Part shown: positions 7,666-15,879 of the stretch, in pieces | Numbering within the stretch: the stretch's first letter is position 1 | Layout: every line of letters starts with the position of its first letter | NCBI GenBank assembly: GCA_035691285.1 | Contig: DASSJI010000189.1 | Coordinates: forward strand, 1-18,559 | Length of the DNA stretch: 18,559 bases | Reading direction: 5' to 3' | Origin: DATFEN01 sp035691285 | GTDB lineage: Bacteria > Acidobacteriota > Vicinamibacteria > Fen-336 | Notes under the pieces: model-generated | Databases searched by the model: none | What the model was told of the DNA's origin: nothing | What the model saw: the letters and a program-made list of their open reading frames with translations, nothing else | Position numbers and translations under genes: made by a program

Positions 7666-9075
7666 CTAGGCTTTTTCCAGCTCGGCCCGCAGGCGCTCGA
7701 TCTCCTTGCGAATGAGGGTCTCGGCGAGATCGGGGATCACCTCCCAGGCGACCTCGCGCACGACCCTCTCGGAGATCTGCGCCACGACGCGCTGCGCGAT
7801 CTGGGCCACCTGCTCCATCGGCACCGAGACCTCCGCGGCATGGGAGGGCGCGGGCGGCGCAGGCGCCTCCGGCTCGGGCGGCCGGATGTCCGCGAACGAG
7901 ACCTCCTCGGGCTCGGGCGCCGGAGGAGCGGGCGGCGGGACCACGGGCGCGGCCGGAGCCACGAAGGCCAGGGGAGGAGGCGGCGCCGGCGGCGGCGTTG
8001 GCTCGGGCGCCGGAGCCGGCGGCGCCTCGGCTGGCGGAGGTGCGGCAGGCTCCCCGAAGTCTGGGGCCTCGAACCCGACTTCCTCGGGCAGCGGGGCCTC
8101 GGCCGGAGGCGGCGGCTCGAACACGGGCCTCGCCGCCTCGACGGCCGCGGCGATCGTGGCCTGGGCCCGGGTCTCCAGGGGCACCTCGACGGTCGGCTGC
8201 GACCAGGGTGGCGCCTCGCTGGCCTTGAACATCACGGTCCGCGCCGTCGCCTCGGCGTCCTCGACCGTCGGTGCGGGCGCCGGCTGCTCGAGCGACGCCG
8301 CCTCCTCGGCCATCAGCGGCATCAGCTCGTCGGTGCTTGCGACGACGGGCTCCTCGCCTCCGAAATCCTCGACCAGGGCCGGAGCCACGTACGGCGGCGG
8401 CGGCGTGCCTGGCTCCTGCGTCAGCTCCATCGGCTGGCTGAAGGTGCCCGGGAGGGACGCCGGCGGCGGCTCCTCGAACGGCGCGGCCTCGGGCTGGTCG
8501 GCGGGCGCGAAAGTCTCGGCCTCGATCTCGGGCTCGGGTTCGGGCTCGGGGGCCACGAAAGCGGGCGGCGGCACGCTCGGGGCCGGCGCGGCCGGCATCG
8601 TCACGGCCAGGGGATCCACCGGCGGCGCGCTCGCCGCGGGAGGCGCGATCGAGGGAGGCGCCGGAGCGGCGGGAGCCGGAGCGGGAACGGGCCGCGGCCG
8701 CGCCGCCGCCTGGCTCAGGAGGTCCTTGACCTTCGAGATGAGGGACTGCGGCTCGAACGGCTTCGCCAGGAAGCCGTCGCACCCGACGCGGGCAGCGCGC
8801 TCCTGGTCGAACGGCTCGAAGGCGCCCGTCAGCAGCAGCACCGGGACGTGGCCGAAGCTCGCGTGCTTCTTTATGAAGTCGCAGACTTCGTAGCCGTCCT
8901 TCTCCGGCATGATGATGTCGCAGAGGACGATGTCCGGACGGACCTCGTCGAACCGCTCCACCGCGAGGCGACCGTTGCCGACCGTCACGACCTCGAAGTC
9001 CTCGTCGGAGAAGGTCAGCTCGATGACTTTCTGGATGGTGATGCTGTCGTCGGCCAGCAGGATCTTCTTGCCCAT
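7666..9075 (-). CDS. Response regulator: receiver domain, long Pro/Ala-rich linker, C-terminal helical module
   Basis: A 469-residue protein in three parts. Residues 1-120 form a full CheY-like receiver with acidic pocket D9/D10, phospho-acceptor D53, T83 and K105 (GFLAKPFEP). Residues about 125-415 are a low-complexity linker rich in Pro, Ala and Glu, probably disordered. The last 52 residues (418-469) are predicted amphipathic helix, including VVREVAWEVIPDLAETLIRK, a tail I associate with receiver proteins of delta-proteobacteria and acidobacteria. There is no DNA-binding, HD-GYP, GGDEF or histidine kinase domain, so the output is probably protein-protein contact through the C-terminal module. 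No partner kinase is nearby. ATG at 9075 is preceded by GAGGAGGG at good spacing and by a strong promoter (9114-9142). It stands between the mutase genes and valS; a functional link to either is not evident. Confidence 0.9.
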   Translation of the reverse strand: MGKKILLADDSITIQKVIELTFSDEDFEVVTVGNGRLAVERFDEVRPDIVLCDIIMPEKDGYEVCDFIKKHASFGHVPVLLLTGAFEPFDQERAARVGCDGFLAKPFEPQSLISKVKDLLSQAAARPRPVPAPAPAAPAPPSIAPPAASAPPVDPLAVTMPAAPAPSVPPPAFVAPEPEPEPEIEAETFAPADQPEAAPFEEPPPASLPGTFSQPMELTQEPGTPPPPYVAPALVEDFGGEEPVVASTDELMPLMAEEAASLEQPAPAPTVEDAEATARTVMFKASEAPPWSQPTVEVPLETRAQATIAAAVEAARPVFEPPPPAEAPLPEEVGFEAPDFGEPAAPPPAEAPPAPAPEPTPPPAPPPPLAFVAPAAPVVPPPAPPAPEPEEVSFADIRPPEPEAPAPPAPSHAAEVSVPMEQVAQIAQRVVAQISERVVREVAWEVIPDLAETLIRKEIERLRAELEKA

Positions 9076-9096
9076 CGCCTCGCGCCCTCCTCGGGC

Positions 9097-9110
9097 GTCA
9101 CGGTAGTGAC
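9097..9110. promoter_or_regulatory. Inverted repeat at the predicted transcription start of the response regulator
   Basis: GTCAC (9097-9101) and GTGAC (9106-9110) are perfect inverted arms around a 4-base centre. The repeat begins 4 bases after the -10 box on the minus strand, where transcription would start. That position would suit an operator for a repressor, or a 5'-end hairpin on the message. Five-base arms are short, so chance remains possible. Confidence 0.4.
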
Positions 9111-9113
9111 CTG

Positions 9114-9142
9114 AAGATAGATCCTTCGTGCCGACATGTCAA
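9114..9142 (-). promoter_or_regulatory. Sigma-70-type promoter of the response regulator gene
   Basis: On the minus strand a perfect -35 box TTGACA (9142-9137) is followed by a 17-base spacer and a -10 box TATCTT (9119-9114, 4 of 6 matches). The start of transcription would be near 9107, about 30 bases before the ATG at 9075, with the ribosome site GAGGAGGG between. This is the best promoter match I found in the window, inside one of its few real intergenic gaps. It may also drive valS and the genes after it. Confidence 0.72.
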
Positions 9143-9172
9143 CGAGTTAGCGCCCCTCCCGGCGGCGGCGGG

Positions 9173-9564
9173 TCAGCGCGTCGCCGCCGCGCCCTGGATC
9201 AACCGGATGATGTCCTCGGTCGAGGCGCCGGGCAGGAACACCTCGGCCACGCCCATGCGCTTCAGCTCGGGCACGTCCTGGGCCGGGATGATCCCGCCGA
9301 TGAACACCTGCACGTCGCCCATGTCCTTCTCGCGGAGCAGGTCGAGGACCCGCCGGCAGATCGGAAGGTGGGCGCCGGAGAGGATCGAGAGGCCGATCAC
9401 GTCGGCGTCCTCCTGCTCCGCGGCGGAGACGATCTGCTCCGGGCTCTGGCGAAGGCCCGTGTAGATCACCTCCATGCCGGCGTCGCGCAGCGCCCGCGCC
9501 ACGACCTTGGCGCCCCGGTCGTGGCCGTCGAGGCCCGGCTTCGCGATGATGACCCGGATGGCCA

Positions 9565-9565
<1 letters not shown>
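9173..9565 (-). CDS. mcmA2: B12-binding (small) subunit of methylmalonyl-CoA-type mutase
   Basis: A 130-residue stand-alone cobalamin-binding domain. DGHDRG at 13-18 is the base-off/His-on B12 signature, with H15 as the lower cobalt ligand. GLSILSGAH (58-66) and FIGGIIP (88-94) complete the nucleotide-tail pocket. In many bacteria this domain is fused to the C-terminus of the catalytic chain; in archaea and several bacterial phyla it is a separate subunit, as here. The ATG at 9565 overlaps the TGA stop of the large subunit by one base (TGATG), which should couple synthesis of the two chains. No intrinsic terminator is evident after the stop at 9173. The enzyme would interconvert methylmalonyl-CoA and succinyl-CoA, or a close analogue. 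Confidence 0.95.
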
Positions 9566-11184
<1,619 letters not shown>

Positions 11185-11204
11185 GGGATCCTCAGCGGGC
11201 GATT

Positions 11205-11933
11205 CTAGCGCGACCGCAGGACCTTCGCGGGCGTCCCCGCGGCCACCACGCCGTCGGGCAGGTCCTCGGTGACCACGGCGCCGGCGCCGACGACGACGTT
11301 GCTGCCGATCGTGACGCCGTCGAGCACCTTCGCCCCGGCGCCGAGCCAGACGTTGTCGCCCAGCACGATGCCCTTCGACGAGCGCGCCTGCTCGATCACC
11401 GGCACGTCGGCGCGATCGAACGCGTGGCCTCCGCCCACGAGGTAGGTGTAGGCGGCGAACAGGCCGTAGCGCCCAACCCGCACGGAGGAGCCGCTGAAGA
11501 TCTCGGAGTGGAAGCCGACGTTGACGTGGTCGCCGAGGACGATGTCGCCGTTCTTGCACGAGAGGATCGTGCCGCGGCCCAGGAACACGCCGCTGCCGAT
11601 CTCGATGCCGCGGTTCGCCTCGCCCTTCGCGTCGAGCAGCACGTAGTCGTCGACCACCACGTCGTCGCCGATGCGGATCTTCGCCGGATGGCGGAGCACG
11701 ATGCCCTGCCCGAACGCGACGTTGCGCCCGACGCTCCCGAGGATCCAGCGGAAACCCACCCTGCGCAGCAGAAGGCCCAGCGCCCCGGGGACCCACGACG
11801 TGGCTGTGACGACGGCCTCGTAGAGGACGAGAGCCCCGAGGGAGCGGCTCCCCACCACGAGGTCCTGGTACTTGGCGAGCAGCGAGCGCTTGGCGTCGCG
11901 GGCTGTCTCCTGGATGCCCACCCCGCTGGTCAT
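11205..11933 (-). CDS. Hexapeptide-repeat (left-handed beta-helix) acyltransferase
   Basis: A 242-residue protein whose residues about 68-235 show the six-residue repeat pattern of left-handed beta-helix acyltransferases (IGDDVVVDDYVLLD, IEIGSGVFLGRGTIL, IVLGDNVWLGAGAKVL, VTIGSNVVVGAGAVV). It ends with the AAGTPAKVLR cap seen in the WbbJ/LacA/NeuD-type group. H170 in VGGGHAFDR could be the catalytic base, and a loop of about 20 residues interrupts the helix there. The N-terminal 65 residues include a hydrophobic, possibly membrane-associated stretch (SLGALVLYEAVVTATSWVPG). Such enzymes O- or N-acetylate sugars in surface glycans. It is transcribed away from, but begins only 20 bases from, the glycan gene cluster, and it is in line with the mutase genes. 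No clear Shine-Dalgarno precedes the ATG. The acyl donor and acceptor are unknown. Confidence 0.9.
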   Translation of the reverse strand: MTSGVGIQETARDAKRSLLAKYQDLVVGSRSLGALVLYEAVVTATSWVPGALGLLLRRVGFRWILGSVGRNVAFGQGIVLRHPAKIRIGDDVVVDDYVLLDAKGEANRGIEIGSGVFLGRGTILSCKNGDIVLGDHVNVGFHSEIFSGSSVRVGRYGLFAAYTYLVGGGHAFDRADVPVIEQARSSKGIVLGDNVWLGAGAKVLDGVTIGSNVVVGAGAVVTEDLPDGVVAAGTPAKVLRSR

Positions 11934-11953
11934 GTTCAGGAATCTACTGTATC
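11934..11953. promoter_or_regulatory. 20-base divergent junction between two start codons
   Basis: Only 20 bases separate the ATG codons of the minus-strand acyltransferase and the plus-strand flippase-like gene. The stretch and its edges are AT-richer than the surroundings. On the minus strand TAGATT (11945-11940) is a 4-of-6 match to a -10 box placed so that transcription would begin about at the ATG. On the plus strand TACTGT (11945-11950, 3 of 6) is placed similarly. No good -35 boxes are visible. Leaderless or very short-leader messages, with promoters overlapping the opposite gene, would fit. Confidence 0.4.
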
Positions 11954-12934
11954 ATGAATGCTTTACGGGAACGCCGACCGAGAGTGACTCGACCCCTCGT
12001 CCTGCTGATCAAGATCGGCGTCAGCCTCGTCCTCCTGGGCTACCTCCTGCACACGACGGACATGCAGGCCCTCCTGGTGCGCGTCCGCCAGGGAGACCTG
12101 CTGCTCCTGGCTTTCGCGGTCCTGTTGTACGTCGGCATGATCGTGCTCTCGACGTGGCGGTGGAGAACGCTGATGAGCGCCCAGGGCTACGACGCCTCGC
12201 TCCGCGACCTCAGCGCCTCCTACCTGGTCGCGACCTTCTTCAACAACTTCCTTCCGAGCAACATCGGCGGCGACCTCATCAGGGTCCAGGACAGCTCCCG
12301 CCTGACCGGGTCGCGGAGGACCACGTCCCTCGCCATCGTGGCCGTGGATCGGATCCTGGGCTTCGCGGCGCTCTACGCGCTGGCGGCCGCGGCGTTCCTG
12401 CTCGGCGGCGCGGCGGTGCGGCACCTGGCCGGGGCGCGCGTGGTGCTGCTGGGGCTGAGCCTCCTGTTCGCGTTCCTGGCGCTCCTCTACTTCCGCGAGG
12501 GAACCGCCCGGGCCCTGATGGCGCGCTCGGGCCTCGTCCGCATCCCCTGGGCCCGCGAGCGCTTCGAGGTGGTCCAGGAGGCGGTGCACGAATACCGTCG
12601 CAACTTCCGGGCCGTGCTCCAGGCCTTCGGCGCGAGCCTGATGCTCCAGACGCTCTTCATCTACTACTACTTCGCGATCGCCCGCTCCCTGCGCATACCG
12701 CTGCCGCTGACGGCGTGCTTCCTGATGGTGCCGCTGTGCACCCTCGTCCAGTCGATCCCCGTCTCCCTCAACGGCTGGGGGATCCGGGAGAGCGTGTTCG
12801 TGCTGTACTTCGCCCAGGTCGGCCTCGCGAAGGACAGCGCCCTGGCTTTCAGCCTGCTCGGCGCGGGCCTCGTGGTGCTCCTCTCCCTCTCCGGCGCGAT
12901 CGTGTGGACCTCGCGCGGGAGGCAGGTCGCGTGA
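11954..12934 (+). CDS. Flippase-like integral membrane protein (YbhN/UPF0104, LPG synthase membrane-domain family)
   Basis: A 326-residue polytopic membrane protein with about 7-8 hydrophobic segments (roughly 15-33, 48-67, 87-101, 126-151, 160-180, 222-243, 252-270, 280-316). It carries family signatures FFNNFLPSNIGGDLIRV (95-111), VDRILGF (131-137) and LNGWGIRES (272-280, the family's GGxGxRE-like motif). This is the membrane half of MprF-like proteins and is found alone in YbhN and AglD; several members act in lipid or lipid-linked glycan synthesis or flipping. The cytosolic aminoacyl-transfer domain of MprF is absent. It starts at ATG 11954 with a weak AGGA 12 bases upstream. Its stop overlaps the next gene as GTGA, so it heads the plus-strand glycan cluster. 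Movement or use of a lipid-linked sugar made by the following GT4 enzyme is an inference. Confidence 0.9.
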   Translation: MNALRERRPRVTRPLVLLIKIGVSLVLLGYLLHTTDMQALLVRVRQGDLLLLAFAVLLYVGMIVLSTWRWRTLMSAQGYDASLRDLSASYLVATFFNNFLPSNIGGDLIRVQDSSRLTGSRRTTSLAIVAVDRILGFAALYALAAAAFLLGGAAVRHLAGARVVLLGLSLLFAFLALLYFREGTARALMARSGLVRIPWARERFEVVQEAVHEYRRNFRAVLQAFGASLMLQTLFIYYYFAIARSLRIPLPLTACFLMVPLCTLVQSIPVSLNGWGIRESVFVLYFAQVGLAKDSALAFSLLGAGLVVLLSLSGAIVWTSRGRQVA

Positions 12935-14067
12935 GCCCGGTCCCGGTCGTCCACGTCTGCGACAAGTTCGGCGTCAAGGGCTCCAGCATCCACGGCGTGT
13001 CCCGCCTGTTCTCGTGGTGGTTCCCCCGCTACGACAAGACCCGGTTCGAGGTGTCCCTCGTCGGACTGAAGGGGCCCGAGCCCGCGTCCCGGAAGCTCGC
13101 CGAGGCGGGCATCCCCGTGCACCACCTCGGGCGGGGCAAGTTCGATCCGCGCCTGCTCTTCGACCTCGTGAGCGTCGTCCGCGAGCGGCGCGCCCGCATC
13201 CTCCACGTCCACGGCTACGCCGCCGCCGACTTCGGCCGGCTGGCAGCGCGCCGCGCGGGCGCGAAGCTCGTGCTGCACGAGCACTTCGCCGATCCGCGCA
13301 TGCCGGCCTACCAGGCCCTCGCGGACCGGCTCCTCGCCAGGCTCACCGACCGGGCCATCGCGGTCAGCGCCTCGACACGGGACTTCCTCGTGAGCGAGCG
13401 CTTCGTCCCCGCCGACCGCGTGCGCCTCATCTGGAACGGCGCGCCCCTCGACGAGTTCGCGCCCGTCGGGAGCGAGGCGGCCCTGGCGCTGCGCCGAGAG
13501 CTGGGCCTGCCGCCTGCGGCGCTCGTCGTGGGCATCGTGGGCCGCGTGAACGCCCAGAAGGGCCACCGCTACCTGATCGAGGCGGCGCCGCGCGTGCTCC
13601 AGCGCGTGCCCGGGTCCTATTTCCTGGTGGTGGGCGATGGCGACCTGCTCGAGGCGTCGCGGCGCCTGGCCGCAAGCCTCGGCGTCGCGGCGCGCTTCGT
13701 GTTCGCCGGCCATCGCGCCGACATCCCGGCGGTCCTGGGCGCCCTCGACGTGTTCTGCATCGCCTCCACCTACGAGGGCACGCCCCTCGTGCTGTTCGAG
13801 GCGATGGCGGCCGGCAAGGCGATCGTCTCCACCGCCGTGGACGGCTGCCGCGAGCTGATCGAGGACGGCGTGACGGGGCGCCTCGTGCCGCCGCGAGACG
13901 CAGGCGCGCTCGCCGACGCGCTCGCCTCGTTGCTCGGCGACGGGCCGGGCCGCGCGGCCCTCGCCGAGAGCGCGCGGAGGGCGTCGGTCCGCTACGATAT
14001 CGGTGCATGCGTCCGCCAGATGGAACAGCTGTACGACGAGCTCCTCGGGGAGAGACATGCGGCTTGA
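12931..14067 (+). CDS. GT4-family (GT-B fold) glycosyltransferase
   Basis: A 378-residue retaining glycosyltransferase. The N-terminal domain begins with a beta-strand and acceptor loop (VVHVCDKFGVKGSSIHGVSR). The C-terminal donor domain holds GIVGRVNAQKGH (201-212), with the Arg/Lys that bind nucleotide-sugar phosphate. It also has VVGDGDLL (233-240), the catalytic EX7E pattern at E282/E290 (EGTPLVLFE) and VDGCRELIEDGVTGRLVPP (303-321). There is no signal peptide or membrane segment, so it probably works at the cytoplasmic face of the membrane. GTG at 12931 is preceded by GGAGG and overlaps the stop of the flippase-like gene by 4 bases. It overlaps the deacetylase gene by 11 bases at the other end. 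Which sugar is transferred cannot be told from sequence. Confidence 0.94.
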   Translation: MSPVPVVHVCDKFGVKGSSIHGVSRLFSWWFPRYDKTRFEVSLVGLKGPEPASRKLAEAGIPVHHLGRGKFDPRLLFDLVSVVRERRARILHVHGYAAADFGRLAARRAGAKLVLHEHFADPRMPAYQALADRLLARLTDRAIAVSASTRDFLVSERFVPADRVRLIWNGAPLDEFAPVGSEAALALRRELGLPPAALVVGIVGRVNAQKGHRYLIEAAPRVLQRVPGSYFLVVGDGDLLEASRRLAASLGVAARFVFAGHRADIPAVLGALDVFCIASTYEGTPLVLFEAMAAGKAIVSTAVDGCRELIEDGVTGRLVPPRDAGALADALASLLGDGPGRAALAESARRASVRYDIGACVRQMEQLYDELLGERHAA

Positions 14068-15250
14068 GAGCCTGAAGCGCCACGCGGAGGCGATGTTCGA
14101 GGTCCAGCGCGACCTCGTGCTCGGCCGCTACCCGGAGTTCGTGACGGGCGGCGCCCTGCCACGCGGCCACGTCCCGGTGTTCGTCTTCCACAAGCTCGAC
14201 CCCGAGGTCTTCGGTCGCAAGGTCCGCTACCTGGCCGACAACGGCTACGTGACCCTCTCGGCCGACGAGTACTTCCAGTTCCTGGTCGGCGGCCGGCCGG
14301 CGCCGGAAAACGCCGTCGTCCTGACGTTCGACGACGGCTGGAGCAGCGTGCGCTCCGTGGGCCTGCCGCTCTTGCGCCGCTACGGCATGCGGGGCATCGT
14401 CTTCGTCGTGCCCGGGCGCATCGCTTCGCGCCCTGGCCCGCTGCCTCCCACCTGGGACGAGGTGCGCTCCGGCTCCGCCAAGGGCGAATCGGTGCTGTCC
14501 CGCGACGACGGCGAGGACGGCTTCCTCGCCTGGGAGGAGATCGGGGACCTGTGCCGGAGCGGGCTCTTCGACTTCGAGAGCCACAGCCTCTCCCACGCGC
14601 GCGTGCACACGGCGCCCCACCTCGCGGGCTTCCTCGCCCCCGAATCGCGGCGCGGCTACGGACCGCTGGACGTGCCGCTGGTGCGCGACGGCGAGCGCGA
14701 CCTCCTGGCCGCCCAGGCGCCGCTCGGGACGCCCCTCTTCCGCTCCGAGCCGCGCCTCTCCGAGGCGCTTCGCTTCTACGAGGACCCCAGGGTGCGCGAG
14801 GCCTGCGTCGCGCGGGTGGCGGAGGAGGGCGAGGGCTTCTTCTACCGGAAGGGCTGGGAGCGCGAGCTGCGCCGCCTGATGAACCGCACCCACCTGACCG
14901 GTCGCGTGGAGACGCCCGAGGAGCGGGGGGCGGCCATCCGCCGCGAGCTCCTCGAATCGAAGCGGCTGCTCGAGGAGCGCACGGGCCGGCCGGTCCTCCA
15001 TCTCTGCTATCCGTGGCACGTGGCCGGGGAGACCGCGCGCCGCGTGGCGCGGGAGGTCGGCTACCGCACGGCGTTCTGCGGCAAGGTGAAGGGCGTCCCC
15101 ATCACCCTCCAGGGCAGCGACCCCCACCGCATCGCGCGCATCGGCGAGGACTACGTCGAGCTGCTGCCGGGTCGCGGCCGCTCGGACCTGACGACCGTCC
15201 TGCGACGGAAGCTCCAGCGCCGGCTTGGAGCGGCGGCGGCGGAATCGTAG
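14057..15250 (+). CDS. NodB-type polysaccharide deacetylase family protein, with large insertion
   Basis: A 397-residue protein with the carbohydrate esterase 4 fold. TFDDGW (90-95) supplies the catalytic base and a metal-binding Asp, ESHSLSH (174-180) gives the metal-binding pair H176/H180, and CYPWH (317-321) is the motif-4 region. The strand before TFDDG, VPVFVFHKL, is also typical. Between the second motif and CYPWH lie about 135 residues, far more than in a minimal NodB domain. They are charged and Arg/Glu-rich, with a predicted helical segment (about 232-310), and probably form a lid or an oligomer contact. No signal peptide is seen, so it may act on a cytoplasmic or lipid-linked sugar, not on exported polymer. 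ATG 14057 has GGGGAGAG just upstream and overlaps the glycosyltransferase end by 11 bases. Confidence 0.9.
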   Translation: MRLESLKRHAEAMFEVQRDLVLGRYPEFVTGGALPRGHVPVFVFHKLDPEVFGRKVRYLADNGYVTLSADEYFQFLVGGRPAPENAVVLTFDDGWSSVRSVGLPLLRRYGMRGIVFVVPGRIASRPGPLPPTWDEVRSGSAKGESVLSRDDGEDGFLAWEEIGDLCRSGLFDFESHSLSHARVHTAPHLAGFLAPESRRGYGPLDVPLVRDGERDLLAAQAPLGTPLFRSEPRLSEALRFYEDPRVREACVARVAEEGEGFFYRKGWERELRRLMNRTHLTGRVETPEERGAAIRRELLESKRLLEERTGRPVLHLCYPWHVAGETARRVAREVGYRTAFCGKVKGVPITLQGSDPHRIARIGEDYVELLPGRGRSDLTTVLRRKLQRRLGAAAAES

Positions 15251-15267
15251 GATTAGCCCGCGCTCCC

Positions 15268-15879
15268 ATGGCCACGTTGCCCGCCGCGCCCGAGGCGCAC
15301 GCGCTGCTGCCGGTCCTGCCGCTGCGCGACGTGTGCCTGTTCCCCGAGGCGTCGCTCACGGTGATGGTCGCGCGTCCGGGGGCCCTCAAGGCCATCGAGA
15401 TCGCCGCGCGCACCGGCGGCCGCCTCCTCGCCCTCGCGATCAAGGACGGCCTGGGGGTGAGCCCCCGCGAGGTGCACCCCCTGGGCACCGTCGCGACCGT
15501 CGCCGAGGACGTCAAGCTCTCCGACGGCACGCATCGAATCGAGCTCGACGGCGTCCGACGCGCGCGGGCCGTGGAGATCGTCGGCGGAGATACGCTGGCG
15601 GCCGAGGCCGAGGCGCTGGCCGAGGGCGATCCGGGCGACGAGTGGGGCGGCGCCGTCGAGGCGCTGGCCCGCTATCTTCACGCCCACGCGGACCTGCGCG
15701 GCTTCCTCGACCAGCAGCGGCGCTCGAAGGAGCCCATGGCCTGGGTCAACCTGGCCTGCCAGCACCTGCCGATCACCGCCACGGCGCGTCAGAAGCTCCT
15801 CGAGTCGGACGCGCCCGCGCGCTGCCAGCGCATCAGCCGCGGGCTCGACGCCCTGCTCCGCAAGGAGAAGGGCGACTGA
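15268..15879 (+). CDS. Stand-alone LON substrate-binding (N-terminal) domain protein
   Basis: A 203-residue protein matching the N-terminal domain of Lon protease (PF02190) without the AAA+ and protease domains. LLPVLPLRDVCLFPEASLTV (13-32) is the opening strand pattern, followed by RLLALAIKD and HPLGTVATVAEDVKLSDGT, where Lon proteins have a G-A-I--------G pattern. A helical C-terminal part (about 135-200) ends in a basic tail. Such small LON-domain proteins are widespread; their role is poorly known, and protein binding is the usual proposal. The ATG at 15268 is 17 bases after the deacetylase stop, with only a weak AGGA upstream. Its TGA stop overlaps the probable CTG start of the flippase. 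Its place inside a glycan cluster is odd, and it could be a passenger or a binding or regulatory subunit. Confidence 0.88.
   Translation: MATLPAAPEAHALLPVLPLRDVCLFPEASLTVMVARPGALKAIEIAARTGGRLLALAIKDGLGVSPREVHPLGTVATVAEDVKLSDGTHRIELDGVRRARAVEIVGGDTLAAEAEALAEGDPGDEWGGAVEALARYLHAHADLRGFLDQQRRSKEPMAWVNLACQHLPITATARQKLLESDAPARCQRISRGLDALLRKEKGD

Noticed and set aside
7980..8700. Tandem repeat or repeat array in the GC-rich Pro/Ala coding stretch
   Set aside because: The similarity comes from low-complexity Pro/Ala/Glu codons; no fixed-length unit or spacer pattern is visible, so it is neither a CRISPR array nor a true tandem repeat.
7570..9114. A 514-codon plus-strand frame opposite the response regulator
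   Set aside because: Gly/Arg repeats arise from reading the Pro/Ala-rich linker backwards; the minus-strand frame has an intact receiver domain.
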